Positions 43,233 through 52,601 of a DNA stretch of 64,000 bases are shown here, one piece after another. The notes under the pieces were generated by a model. It had not been told where the DNA came from, ran no database searches, and saw only the letters and a program-made list of their open reading frames with translations. The stretch comes from WHSO01 sp050485485 (GTDB taxonomy: Bacteria; Pseudomonadota; Alphaproteobacteria; SMXQ01): the NCBI GenBank assembly GCA_050485485.1, contig JBJHBM010000009.1:1-64000 (forward strand), written 5' to 3'. Position numbers and translations under genes: made by a program. Each line of letters starts with the position of its first letter. Positions within the stretch are counted from its first letter, which is position 1.

Positions 43233-46200
43233 ATGCGGTATCCGTCGCTAACCTACTTGGTTGTTATTTTAGCCAGTGTGGCGATGGCTTCCTGTGCCCC
43301 GCCGCCAGCCAAACTCATTCTCCCTTCCACGCCACTGCCCGATGAAGGTCAACGCGAGGTTCGCGTCCACGCCGCGAACGAGTGGCAGGATACGGGCATA
43401 GACGTGCAGCGCGGCGAATCCTACGCCGTAACCGCGACCGGCAGATGGAGCGTCGGCGGACTCTGTGGGCAAACCGATGCCGACGGGCAGGGCCTGAATC
43501 TGCTGTGTTGGATCGATCCATGGGGCCTCAACATAAAACCTTCGACGTTGATCGGCCGAATCGGCGAACAGGGCCAACCGTTCCGTATCGGCTCTTCGTT
43601 CGACTTCATCGCCCCCCAGGACGGCAGGCTGTTTCTCCGCATCTACGATATCACCCTGGGGGACAATTCCGGCCATCAAGACGTTCGTATCGTCCGGGGG
43701 GTATCCGCTTCCGCGATCGCCGGGGGAAGCGTCCCCGACGGCGCATTGCCGGAACTTACTTCCATTGAAGTGAAGGTATCCGCCGATCTCAAATCGGTCA
43801 CCTGGTACGCGGATTGGTATCTCGGCGATACCCCTCAGAGCGGCCATCGTTGGCTGGACAAGGTCGGCTTCCTCCGGGGCATGCTCGAGCGTGCGTCACT
43901 GTTCCGGCAAGGCGGCGAGCCGCGTATGACGCTGCATGCAGATCTGGCAAGTTTCGAGGATATCGTCGGCACGTCCTTCAATGCCGGATACCGTGTCGTC
44001 GTGGACTACCGCCTCAACGATTCTCAGGGGCATACCGTGTTCAAGGAGAGGATAGCGACCGAGGGCAGGGCAAATTTCGGCGAAGCGTTCGCTGCCGGTA
44101 CCCTGGTCCAAATGGCGAGCGATCGGGCGTTGCTCGCAAACGCCGAGAGATTGATCGAATCGCTTCGTCGGCAGCTGCCCGAGGCACTCGTGGCGTATCG
44201 CGGTGGGGTGGCGTCCGGGACGCGTGCCGTTGCCACGCACGATAGCGGCTCCGGCAGCGGATACTTCGCCCTTGAGGACGAGATCGCCTTCAACGTGCTC
44301 GAGCGCATAGCCTTCGATCCGGCGACGCGTCAGGTGACGCTGATCGGGCGCGCCGATCCCCGCTACGTCGGGCCGCGCATTCCCTATCTGCAGCACTTGG
44401 CGACGCTGCTGGAAAATCCGGCGCCAGAGTTCACCCTGGAATGGACGCCGCAGACCGAGCGCGCCGTGTCGGATTTCTTCAGGCGCATGGATGATCCGCA
44501 CGAGATGGCGGCCTTCGCGGGTACGGCGGGTGCCATTTTCACACCCGATGGCATGCCCACTGCGTCGGGCCGCCGCGTACTCGCCCGTGCCGGAATCCAC
44601 CCCGTCGCCGGGAACCGGCGGCCGGGTTTCCTTGGTCTCAGGGTGCGGTCGACGACCGAGGGCGACCAGACTTTCGGCGTCGTCGTGCAGGAGGTCGTGC
44701 CTGGATCTCCTGCCGCTCGGGCCGGTTTGCGCCCCAATGACCGTCTGATGTCGGTGCATGGCAGCCAGGCGCTGCACCCGCATGAATTCGTGGCCATCGT
44801 CCGCCGCGCGGGCGCCGGAACAACGATCGATATCATGGGTTTGCGGGAGTCGCGTCTTTTCCGCGAGCAGGTGGCTCTGGGCGAAGGACAGGGCGATCCT
44901 TGGGATGGCTACACGCGCGCCGACATTGTTGCCTTGCTGCTACGCCATACTGGGAACGGGGAAGGCGCAAAGGTGATCGAGGCGTATCAGACTGTGCAGC
45001 GCCTCACCGACAACCCTTATCTCCTCTTGCCAGCGATCAACCAGCTCTATCTCGCCGCGAACACGCCCTTGCGGGGCTTCGAGACCGCGATGGCCAATTA
45101 CAACGCGGTGTTCGACGACGTGCGCGGCGGCCGCCTGACCGAGCGGCAGGCTATCCGCCGCATCTTCTTCGATCTTCTGGAAGGTATGGAATATACGCTT
45201 CGCCTGCCGGCGGCGTCGCTGACGGGCCCCTACCAGCGCGCCGTTCGGAGCGGTGTCGATCCCGAGAGCGCCTTCGATGCGGTCGTTGTCTCTGACCTTC
45301 ACCGGCAGGTTACGGAGGTCGCCCTGGCGGAGGCGCTGCGTACTGTCCTCCGGCGGCAAGAAGAAATGGTGATTACGGCCCGGGACATCGGCCAGAAGAC
45401 CGGTGTGGTGCCGGTCGTCCGGCCCCAGTACATCGGCCTGCCGCCCGACAGCCAGACCGCCCGGGTCATGTTCCAGGCGGACTACCTGGGCAAGACCCTG
45501 TTCTTCGCTCCGTCCCTGGCGCGCCGCGTGCCGGGCTACAGGACGGAATACGCCCACGATATCGAGCGCAAGCTTCCGGTCCAGCGTGACGCGCTCACCA
45601 CGCGGGCCTGGCTGTCTGTGGGGGCGCTCGACCTGGCCCAGGGCGGGGACGGCAACATCCTCGAGATTCGTGAGCTGAAGATGCGCTTCAACATGCGCGA
45701 CCGCCGCGCCGGCGGGAAAGAGGTCTTCACGTCCGGCGGCTACCCGGAGCTGCTGACCGGGCTCTACGACGACATGGCGCGGGTACTGCCGCCACTGCAT
45801 GAGCTGCGCGAGGTCGCGAAGATGCGCGTCGCCGCCCTCTGGATTCTCTCCAAGGCGCCGGACTTCCGGCTGCCGAAGGAGGGTCGGACGGCCTGGCGCG
45901 GTCCGGATTCGGCGCCGATGCCGGTGCACCTGATCTGGTCGCCCCATCACGACCCTGTCAGGGCGGTGGCGGCCGGCGGCGTATCGCTCGCGTTTCCCGA
46001 CGTGCCGCCGGTGCCCCGCGGCGTGCCGCTGGTGCCGGTGCTGGACTACCCCGTTCCGGTCGATCCGCAGCTCGGCGATCTGCGCGATCTCCGTGACGTG
46101 GGCATGACGGCACTGCCGGATACGCGCCTTCCCGACGATGCCGCTATCGTCGATCTGCGGGGCCTCGGCGCGACGCCGATCGACCTGAAGGCATTTGACG

Positions 46201-47063
46201 CGCGCCCCCGCATCCGCGTCGCCCGTGAGGTTCCCCTGCCGCCGCCACCCTATGGCGGCACCCGGCTTGCCCAAAAGGGCGATGCGCTGCTGAAGTCTCT
46301 CAACCTGCGGGTGCCGGCCGCCGGGCCGCGCTGCGATCCCGAGCAGCTGGCGGCGCTGGGCGAGGAGGTCGCGGAGGTAAGGCGCCTGATCGGCGAGCTG
46401 CAGATGACGGAAGCGGCGATGAACCTCGTCTCGCAGGCCAACCCCCGGCGCCAGGAGCTTCAGGCGCAGCTCGTGGCGGGCCTTCGTACCGCGCGCGCGG
46501 ACATCGAGACGGCCGCCATAGACCTCGCCACGCGCGGCATGCTGGACTCGTACGATATTCTGAGGATACGGGCTGAGTTTCATGGGCTCGGCGAGGTCAC
46601 CCAGGGGGTGGACCTGCTGATCGCCGCGAACGAGCGCCTGGAGGCGGAAACCAAGACCTGGGAGCAGCGCATCGACAGGCTGAAGCTCGCCTATCGCGCG
46701 GCCACGGCCGACGACCTCGAATCGCTGCAGAGGGCCATGTCCGACGTGACGGACGTAATGGGCGATACCCTCGCGGCGCTCGACTCGGTATCCGGCGACG
46801 ACAGGGCGAGCAAGCTCTTCCGCGCGGCCGGCAAGGTCGTGAAGAAGGCGAAGAAGGCGAAGCAGCTCATGGACGCCGCCAATGGCGTCCGCGATCTGGC
46901 CGGCACGATCCGCCAGCGCATCGCGCTCGACCGGATGGACGACGTGACCGCCCGTCGGCTCCACGAGCAGTATCGGAAGCGCTTCGACGCCGTGACGGAG
47001 GCGCTCCGTTCGCCGAGCTTCCAGGCCCTGCAGGAAGGACGGATTCCGGCGGAGTGCGGATGA
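43233..47063 (+). CDS. Large lipoprotein with PA-IL-like and PDZ regions, unknown function
   Basis: 1276 residues from ATG 43233. Signal peptide with lipobox ASVAMASC, acylated Cys21. Residues about 42-155 look like a galactose-binding lectin-like (PA-IL type) domain: EWQDTGIDVQRGE, GRWSVGG and LIGRIGEQGQPFRIG. A second domain follows (about 180-390), then a PDZ domain at about 463-537 (GFLGLRVRST, VVQEVVPGSPAARAGLRPNDRL). The last ~250 residues are helical, probably coiled coil (FHGLGEVTQGVDLLIAANERLEAE). No protease motif beside the PDZ is seen. Unrecognised architecture. Confidence 0.7.
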   Translation: MRYPSLTYLVVILASVAMASCAPPPAKLILPSTPLPDEGQREVRVHAANEWQDTGIDVQRGESYAVTATGRWSVGGLCGQTDADGQGLNLLCWIDPWGLNIKPSTLIGRIGEQGQPFRIGSSFDFIAPQDGRLFLRIYDITLGDNSGHQDVRIVRGVSASAIAGGSVPDGALPELTSIEVKVSADLKSVTWYADWYLGDTPQSGHRWLDKVGFLRGMLERASLFRQGGEPRMTLHADLASFEDIVGTSFNAGYRVVVDYRLNDSQGHTVFKERIATEGRANFGEAFAAGTLVQMASDRALLANAERLIESLRRQLPEALVAYRGGVASGTRAVATHDSGSGSGYFALEDEIAFNVLERIAFDPATRQVTLIGRADPRYVGPRIPYLQHLATLLENPAPEFTLEWTPQTERAVSDFFRRMDDPHEMAAFAGTAGAIFTPDGMPTASGRRVLARAGIHPVAGNRRPGFLGLRVRSTTEGDQTFGVVVQEVVPGSPAARAGLRPNDRLMSVHGSQALHPHEFVAIVRRAGAGTTIDIMGLRESRLFREQVALGEGQGDPWDGYTRADIVALLLRHTGNGEGAKVIEAYQTVQRLTDNPYLLLPAINQLYLAANTPLRGFETAMANYNAVFDDVRGGRLTERQAIRRIFFDLLEGMEYTLRLPAASLTGPYQRAVRSGVDPESAFDAVVVSDLHRQVTEVALAEALRTVLRRQEEMVITARDIGQKTGVVPVVRPQYIGLPPDSQTARVMFQADYLGKTLFFAPSLARRVPGYRTEYAHDIERKLPVQRDALTTRAWLSVGALDLAQGGDGNILEIRELKMRFNMRDRRAGGKEVFTSGGYPELLTGLYDDMARVLPPLHELREVAKMRVAALWILSKAPDFRLPKEGRTAWRGPDSAPMPVHLIWSPHHDPVRAVAAGGVSLAFPDVPPVPRGVPLVPVLDYPVPVDPQLGDLRDLRDVGMTALPDTRLPDDAAIVDLRGLGATPIDLKAFDARPRIRVAREVPLPPPPYGGTRLAQKGDALLKSLNLRVPAAGPRCDPEQLAALGEEVAEVRRLIGELQMTEAAMNLVSQANPRRQELQAQLVAGLRTARADIETAAIDLATRGMLDSYDILRIRAEFHGLGEVTQGVDLLIAANERLEAETKTWEQRIDRLKLAYRAATADDLESLQRAMSDVTDVMGDTLAALDSVSGDDRASKLFRAAGKVVKKAKKAKQLMDAANGVRDLAGTIRQRIALDRMDDVTARRLHEQYRKRFDAVTEALRSPSFQALQEGRIPAECG

Positions 47064-47073
47064 CGGCTTCAGG

Positions 47074-47799
47074 TCACGGCAGCTCGGAGAGCAGCACCCC
47101 GTAGCCGGACCGCGTCTCGTTGACCGAGAGCCGCCTCTGGATTTCCCACACCCGCGCCGTGACCGGATGGATCACGGGCACGCCGAGGTCGCGCTCCAGC
47201 GTCTCGATGATGTCGAGGGTGCGCCAGCCCGAACCCAGCATGTAGATCGCGTCGCCGCCCTTGGCGCGCAGGAACTGGCGCTTGATGTGGGCGTAGATCA
47301 TCTCGGCCGGATACTCCTGCACCTTGTTGAAGGGCACGTCGATGCCCGCCATCGCCTTCACCTTGAAGCCCGCGTCGGTGAAGTAGCGCGAGAACACGCC
47401 GTTGATCTCGTCGGGGAAGTAGGTGGCGCCGACGAAGCTCTTGACCTTGAGCGCCTTCATGGCGCGGATGTGGTTCTGGCCGGCGGTGAAGATCGGCACC
47501 TTGTACGTCTTTTCCCACTTGCGCACGATCTCGGCCTCTTTGCGGAAGCCCTGCACCATGAAGGGCGGCGCGCCGTTGGGGTGGATCATGTCCGGCTCTT
47601 GGGGGACGAGGCGCCGGATCTCCGCCTCGTAGGCCTTCATCAGCGGCAGGAACTCGTCACGCGTGCCCCGCGTGATGTTGAGGAACAGCGGGATCACGCC
47701 GATGCCTTCCGGCAGCAGGCGGATGACCTCCTCGGTCATGCCCGGACGCATGGTGGGATTGACCAGGCCGACGAGGCCGCGCCAGCTCGAAAACGCCAT
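47074..47799 (-). CDS. Asp/Glu racemase / maleate isomerase fold protein without cysteines
   Basis: 241 residues with the two-domain Asp/Glu racemase-like fold (LVGLVNPTMRPGMTEEVIRLLP, then VGATYFPDEIN and MLGSGWRTLDIIETLE). The catalytic cysteines of racemases and arylmalonate decarboxylase are absent: the first position reads PNGAPP and the second GSGW. In fact the protein contains no Cys at all. It is the last gene of a minus-strand operon with the SpmAB gene (81 bp apart). A non-racemase function, or one using Ser or another residue, seems likely. Confidence 0.75.
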   Translation of the reverse strand: MAFSSWRGLVGLVNPTMRPGMTEEVIRLLPEGIGVIPLFLNITRGTRDEFLPLMKAYEAEIRRLVPQEPDMIHPNGAPPFMVQGFRKEAEIVRKWEKTYKVPIFTAGQNHIRAMKALKVKSFVGATYFPDEINGVFSRYFTDAGFKVKAMAGIDVPFNKVQEYPAEMIYAHIKRQFLRAKGGDAIYMLGSGWRTLDIIETLERDLGVPVIHPVTARVWEIQRRLSVNETRSGYGVLLSELP

Positions 47800-47880
47800 G
47801 ATGATGTCCCTCCCTCGGATGACGGTTTTTGTATCGGACGCGCAGGGTAGCCGTTGCGGCGCCGGCGCGAAAGGGAATCG

Positions 47881-49242
47881 CTAATCGGCGAACAGCAGCA
47901 GGCAGATGACGACGGCGGCGCAGATGCCGGCGAAGTCGGCGGTGAGCCCGGCGGCGAGGCCGTGGCGGATGCGGCGAATCTGGACCGCGCCGAAATAGAC
48001 CGCGAGCACGTAGAACGTGGTCTCGGTCGAACCCTGCAGGGTCGAGACCAGCAGGCCGACGTAGGAATCGGGCCCCACGTTCGGATCGTTGATGATGGAG
48101 GCGAGCAGCCCGTAGGCGCCCGAGCCCGACAGTGGGCGCAGGAGCGCCATCGGCAAGGCCTCGGCGGGCAGCCCGACCAGGCCGGTGACGGGGCCGACGG
48201 CGCGCACGAACAGCTCGAGCGTGCCGGAGGCGCGCAGCATGGCGATGGCGACCAGGATCGCGACGAGGTAGGGGATGATGCGGACCGCGACGTTGAATCC
48301 TTCCTTGGCGCCCTCCACGAAAGTCTCGTAGACGCGCACCCGCTTGGCGACGCCGAAGCTCAGGAGCGCCACCATCAGGCCGGGGATGATCCACGGGCTG
48401 ATGGTGCGTCCCCACAGCAGCGTGATCGGGATCAGCGCGACGACGAAGCTGAGCACCAGCGCCGACACCCACAGCGGATAGGCCTTGGCGGTATCGGCCA
48501 TGTGGATGCCTTCCATCTCGGATCTGCCGCCCGCGGCGGGATCGGCGTCGGCGAAGCTCTCGTCCTCGAGGGTGATCGGCTGGCGATACTGGGGCGGCAT
48601 GTCGGGTAGCGCCGACCAGCGCTGGTAGAGCTTGGCGGCGCAGATGGCGACGGCGGTGGAGCAGATAGTGGCAAACAGCGTGGTCGGCACGATCGCCGCC
48701 GGCTCCGCCGAACCCGCCGCCGCGCGCAACGCGATCACGCCGGTCGGCAGCAGCGTGATGGCGGACGTGTTGATGGCGAGGAACAGTACCATGGCGTTGG
48801 TCGCGGTGCCGGGGTGCGGATTGAGCCGGTCGAGCTCCTGCATCGCGCGGATGCCGAACGGCGTCGCCGCGTTGCCGAGGCCGAGCACGTTGGCGGAGAA
48901 GTTGAGGATCATAGCGCCCATGGCGGGATGGTCGGGCGGCACCTCCGGGAACAGGCGGGTCATCAGCGGCCGGATGGTGCGCGCGATGATGACCAGCAGG
49001 CCGCCGGCCTCCGCCACCTTCATCAGGCCGAGGAACAGGGCCATCACGCCGATCAGGCCGATGGCGAGCGTCACCGAGGCGCCGGCCTGGTCGAGCATCC
49101 CGCGCGCGAGCTGTGCCATCGGCGAGAGTCCTTCGGCCGCTGCCGCGATCTCGCTCACCTCGGCGGGCGGCGACCACATCAGCTCGCGCACCGCTGTCAC
49201 GGCGAAGGCGATGACGATGATGCCGAAGAAGATCGCGTTCAT
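47881..49242 (-). CDS. Fused spore-maturation SpmA/SpmB-type membrane protein
   Basis: 453 residues, start ATG 49242. The N-terminal half (residues 1-200, NFSANVLGLGNAATPFGIRAM) matches SpmA, and the C-terminal half (about 260-453, RPLSGSGAYGLLASI, VSTLQGSTETTFYVLAVYF) matches SpmB; both are nucleoside-recognition / gate domains with many membrane segments. These fused proteins occur in non-sporulating Proteobacteria, where the role is a solute transporter of unknown specificity. It lies between GcvR-like and racemase genes in one operon. Confidence 0.88.
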   Translation of the reverse strand: MNAIFFGIIVIAFAVTAVRELMWSPPAEVSEIAAAAEGLSPMAQLARGMLDQAGASVTLAIGLIGVMALFLGLMKVAEAGGLLVIIARTIRPLMTRLFPEVPPDHPAMGAMILNFSANVLGLGNAATPFGIRAMQELDRLNPHPGTATNAMVLFLAINTSAITLLPTGVIALRAAAGSAEPAAIVPTTLFATICSTAVAICAAKLYQRWSALPDMPPQYRQPITLEDESFADADPAAGGRSEMEGIHMADTAKAYPLWVSALVLSFVVALIPITLLWGRTISPWIIPGLMVALLSFGVAKRVRVYETFVEGAKEGFNVAVRIIPYLVAILVAIAMLRASGTLELFVRAVGPVTGLVGLPAEALPMALLRPLSGSGAYGLLASIINDPNVGPDSYVGLLVSTLQGSTETTFYVLAVYFGAVQIRRIRHGLAAGLTADFAGICAAVVICLLLFAD

Positions 49243-49285
49243 GGACGGGGCGCTCGCGCTGGGCCGGTGGGTGGCGGAAAGGGGC

Positions 49286-49825
49286 TTATACGCCGGCGTC
49301 GGTCGCCTCGGCGCGGCACGAGAGGTTGAGGCCCTCGGCGGTGTTGGCGATGGTGGCGAGGCACTTGGCCGCTGCCTCGGGCGGGATCGCGACCGAGAAA
49401 CGGACGCTGTAGCGCCCCGTCGGCCCGGCGCCGGTTTCGCGCACGGCCTGCATGTGCAGGATGTTGGCACCGAACTCGCCGAAGGTCTCGGCGATGCGGG
49501 CGATCAGGCCGGGCTGGTCGCCGCCCGCGACCGTCACGACGTGGGTGGCCTTGCCGAGCGGCCCGTGGGCGGTGGAGCGGTCGTAGGGGCGCACCTCGAT
49601 GGCCGCGTCACGGGTCTCGGGCAGGGCGGATATCTCAGTACGCACCTCCTCGGCCCCAAGATGGTCGGGCAGGTCCACCAGCGCCGTGAACTCGGCGCCG
49701 GTGCCGAGCACCGCGAAGGTGGTGTCGCCGAGATTGCCGCCGAGATCGAACAGGCGTCCGGCGATCGCGGCGATCAGTCCGGTGCGGTCCTCGCAGGCGA
49801 CGTTGACGATGTAGGTGCGCGGCAT
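49286..49825 (-). CDS. ACT-domain protein (glycine cleavage repressor GcvR-like)
   Basis: 179 residues with two ACT domains: residues 3-80 (TYIVNVACEDRTGLIAAIAGRLFDLGGNL) and 91-175 (HVVTVAGGDQPGLIARIAETFGEFGANI). This is the GcvR layout. GcvR-type proteins bind amino acids and control glycine-cleavage genes through partner GcvA. No glycine-cleavage gene is nearby, so here the link is only by family. It starts 28 bp after the MFS gene and is followed by SpmAB in 43 bp. Confidence 0.85.
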   Translation of the reverse strand: MPRTYIVNVACEDRTGLIAAIAGRLFDLGGNLGDTTFAVLGTGAEFTALVDLPDHLGAEEVRTEISALPETRDAAIEVRPYDRSTAHGPLGKATHVVTVAGGDQPGLIARIAETFGEFGANILHMQAVRETGAGPTGRYSVRFSVAIPPEAAAKCLATIANTAEGLNLSCRAEATDAGV

Positions 49826-49853
49826 CTTCTTCCTGTTCCTTCTCGTGCCCGGT

Positions 49854-51221
49854 TCACGCCCGGGCGGGCTCTGTCCGGGTGCCGGCGATGTCGCCCGGGG
49901 TCGGGCGGTTCTCGCGGATGGTGAGGACCAGCAGGCCGGCGAGCAGCGCGAGCGCAATCGCCGAGATCCACACCCAGTCGTACTTGCTGAAGGCATCGTA
50001 CAGCACGCCGCCGAGGAACGCGCCCAGTGCGCCACCGGCCGCGTGGAACATGGCCAGCACGCCGAGCGAGAGCCCGATGGTGCGCAGCCCGACGTGGGTG
50101 GCGACGATGGAAGTCGTTACCGGGATGGTCGAATAGTCGAACAGGCCGAAAATGACGGCGAACACCCAGATCAGGTTCGGGTCGTAGAGCGGCACCATCA
50201 GCAGGATGATGTAGCTCAACCCCCGCATGATGTAGATGAAGGCGAGCAGGCGCGGACGGTTGATGCGGTCGGCGAGGTAGCCGGCCAGTGCCATGCCGCC
50301 CATGTTGAAGGCGGCAAGCACGCCGTAGGCGGTTGCTCCCACCACGATCGGGATGCCGCAGGCGACCGCGTAGGGCAGGAAGTGGGTGTCGATCATCCCG
50401 GTCGCGGTGAAGCCGCAGATCGTATAGCTGCCAAGCAGCGCGAGGAAGGTGCGGTTGGCGAACAGCACCTTGAGACGTGCGCCGAGCCCGACGGGCACCG
50501 CGTCGTCGATGGCTGGACGGCCGCGCCGCACCGCCGCCGGGTGCGCGCCGGGGCGGATCAGGCCAAGTACCACGGGAATGAGGACGACGCACACCGCCGC
50601 CAGGAACAGGTAGCCCCAGCGCCAGCCGAAGGTGGCCAGGATTATCGCCATGACCGGCAGCAACGCGATGTGCCCGGCGGTCGAGCCTGCGTTGGCGACG
50701 CCGACCGCGAGACCGCGGTTCTGCTCGAAATGGCGCGCGATGGTGGCGGAGGCGACGTTCTTGGAGACGATGCCGAAACCGATCCCGGCGAACAGCGAAT
50801 AGGCGACCAGCATCATCCACGGCTCGGTCGCGCGCGAGGCGGCTACCAGCGCGCCCGCCGTGACGATCAGGCCCGCCAGCAGGATGCGGCGCGGCCCGAA
50901 CTTGTCGAGCAGGTTGCCGATCAGCGGACTCATGATCGCCATCGAGATCAGCGCCCAGGCGACCACGGTGGAGATGAAGCTCCGCGACCAGCCCATCTCG
51001 GCTTCCAGGCTCGGCATGGCAAGGCCGATCGAGGCGCGCGTCGCCGACACCATCGAGAGCGCGAGAAACATCACGAAAACGACGATCCAGCCCTGGGGAT
51101 TGGCCCGGTAGGCGGCGGTCACGAAGTTGCCGGGATGAGGAGAGCTGGTCACGCCGGTCGGGTCCTTGGCGGGGCGTCTGGGTTCGGGCGCGGCGAGGGA
51201 CGTGCCGCCGCCGTCGAGCAT
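49854..51221 (-). CDS. MFS transporter (OxlT/monocarboxylate-like)
   Basis: 455 residues, 12 membrane segments after a polar 40-residue N-terminus. The loop 2-3 motif GNLLDKFGPRRILLAG and the inner sequence GIVSKNVASATIARHFEQNRGLAVGVANAG resemble the oxalate/formate and monocarboxylate carriers. It is the first gene of the minus-strand operon to GcvR-like, SpmAB and racemase-like genes. Divergent from the first TctC gene with 160 bp between. Confidence 0.85.
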   Translation of the reverse strand: MLDGGGTSLAAPEPRRPAKDPTGVTSSPHPGNFVTAAYRANPQGWIVVFVMFLALSMVSATRASIGLAMPSLEAEMGWSRSFISTVVAWALISMAIMSPLIGNLLDKFGPRRILLAGLIVTAGALVAASRATEPWMMLVAYSLFAGIGFGIVSKNVASATIARHFEQNRGLAVGVANAGSTAGHIALLPVMAIILATFGWRWGYLFLAAVCVVLIPVVLGLIRPGAHPAAVRRGRPAIDDAVPVGLGARLKVLFANRTFLALLGSYTICGFTATGMIDTHFLPYAVACGIPIVVGATAYGVLAAFNMGGMALAGYLADRINRPRLLAFIYIMRGLSYIILLMVPLYDPNLIWVFAVIFGLFDYSTIPVTTSIVATHVGLRTIGLSLGVLAMFHAAGGALGAFLGGVLYDAFSKYDWVWISAIALALLAGLLVLTIRENRPTPGDIAGTRTEPARA

Positions 51222-51381
51222 AGCGGCTCCCTGCCTCCGTGCAACAGGGGGCGCAACAGTGGAGGCAATGGCGCCTGCCGCAATCCGATTGCGGCCTGGC
51301 CGCGAACGGGACTACCCTCCGTTACGAACGAGACGCATAAGCGTCCGGAAACGACGGGCGGAAACGGAAGGGAGAGTCTCC

Positions 51382-52443
51382 ATGATCTTCGCGATGAAGA
51401 CGGCGGCGCGCGCCTTGGTGGCGTCGGCCTGTTTCCTCGGCGGCGCTGGGGTGGCCACGGCCAACGATTTTTACAAGGGCAAGACTATCACGCTGGTCAT
51501 CAGCGCAGGGCCGGGCGGCGGCTATGCCACCTACGTTCTGACTGTGGCCAAGTACATGCAGAACCATATCCCCGGAAACCCGGACTTCATCCGCCAGCAC
51601 CGCCAGGGCGCGGGCGGCCTAGTGGCGGCAAACTACATGTACCATGTGGCCAAGCGCGACGGCACGGTGATCGCTACCGCGCACCGCGGGGCGGTCACCA
51701 CCAGCGCGCTGTTCGGGGAATCGGGGGCTAACTATGACCCCGCCAAGTTCAGCTGGATCGGCTCCGTGGACAAGGATGTGAACCTGTGCGTGGCCTGGCA
51801 CGAGGCCCCGGTCAAAACCTTCGCGGACGCGAGGCGGGAAACCCTGATCGTCGGCGGCATCGGCCCGGGATCGAGCACGGACACCTATCCCATCGTCTAC
51901 AACAACCTCTTCGGCACCAAGTTCAAGCTGGTGACCGGCTACAACCAGGGCACCGCCGTCACGCTTGCCATGGAGCGCGGGGAGGTGCACGGCCGTTGCG
52001 GCTGGTCGTGGTCGTCCCTCAACGCCACACGCGGCGACTGGCTGCGCGACGGCAAGGTCAACATACTCGTGGTGGGCGGCATGAGCCGGACGCCGGGCAT
52101 TCCCGAAAGCGTGCCGATGGCGCACGACTTTGCCACCACGCGCGAGCAGCGCGACATCCTCGACTTGCTGCTCGCGCCGCTGGAGCTTGCCAGGCCGGTC
52201 TTTGGCCCGCCGGAGATGCCGGCCGATCTCGTGCATGTCCTACGGACGGCTTTCGATGCCACCATGAAGGATCCCGCCTTCGTTGCCGAGGCGAAGGAGC
52301 GGGGCCTCGACGTCGATCCCCTGTCGGGACACGAGGTGGAGGCACTGATCGCCAATATCTTCTCCAAGCCGAAGCATGTCGTGGAGGCGGCGAAGGAGGC
52401 GACGACACGAATGGATCGGGTCGAGGTCATCAAGCGCAGGTAA
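51382..52443 (+). CDS. TctC/Bug family periplasmic receptor (copy 1)
   Basis: 353 residues from ATG 51382 (ribosome site GGGAGAG). Signal peptide 1-27, then NDFYKGKTITLVISAGPGGGYATYV, the ligand-binding start of tripartite tricarboxylate receptors, and the conserved NNLFGTKFKLVTGYNQGT. It catches a carboxylic acid in the periplasm. No TctA/TctB membrane genes are nearby, so the receptor is an orphan. Copy 2 follows after 158 bp with near-identical stretches, a tandem duplication. Confidence 0.85.
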   Translation: MIFAMKTAARALVASACFLGGAGVATANDFYKGKTITLVISAGPGGGYATYVLTVAKYMQNHIPGNPDFIRQHRQGAGGLVAANYMYHVAKRDGTVIATAHRGAVTTSALFGESGANYDPAKFSWIGSVDKDVNLCVAWHEAPVKTFADARRETLIVGGIGPGSSTDTYPIVYNNLFGTKFKLVTGYNQGTAVTLAMERGEVHGRCGWSWSSLNATRGDWLRDGKVNILVVGGMSRTPGIPESVPMAHDFATTREQRDILDLLLAPLELARPVFGPPEMPADLVHVLRTAFDATMKDPAFVAEAKERGLDVDPLSGHEVEALIANIFSKPKHVVEAAKEATTRMDRVEVIKRR

Positions 52444-52550
52444 GGCGGCCGGCAGGTGTGCTTCTGAAGCGTCGGAAAACAAGGTTTTTGAACAATTCCG
52501 GTTCGCTGAGGGCGCCATCGGTCGTTGCCGGGGGCGCCTGCGACGGTGTA

Positions 52551-52560
52551 TTGTCGACAA
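52551..52560. promoter_or_regulatory. Perfect palindrome TTGTCGACAA, possible GntR-type operator
   Basis: The 10-bp perfect palindrome TTGTCGACAA lies 41 bases before the second TctC start, in a lower-GC stretch. The shape TTGT-x2-ACAA resembles operators of GntR-family (FCD) regulators of organic-acid genes. The surrounding sequence (AAAAAGATATAG just after it) could be a promoter -10 region. No GntR gene is in the window and only one site is seen, so the call is tentative. Confidence 0.35.
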
Positions 52561-52601
52561 AAAGATATAGCGAAAAACGGCGCAACCGCGGGGAGAGAGC
52601 C

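Noticed and set aside
47881..49242. Evidence for sporulation because of SpmA/SpmB similarity
   Set aside because: Fused SpmAB-type membrane proteins occur in non-sporulating Proteobacteria and no other sporulation gene is seen.
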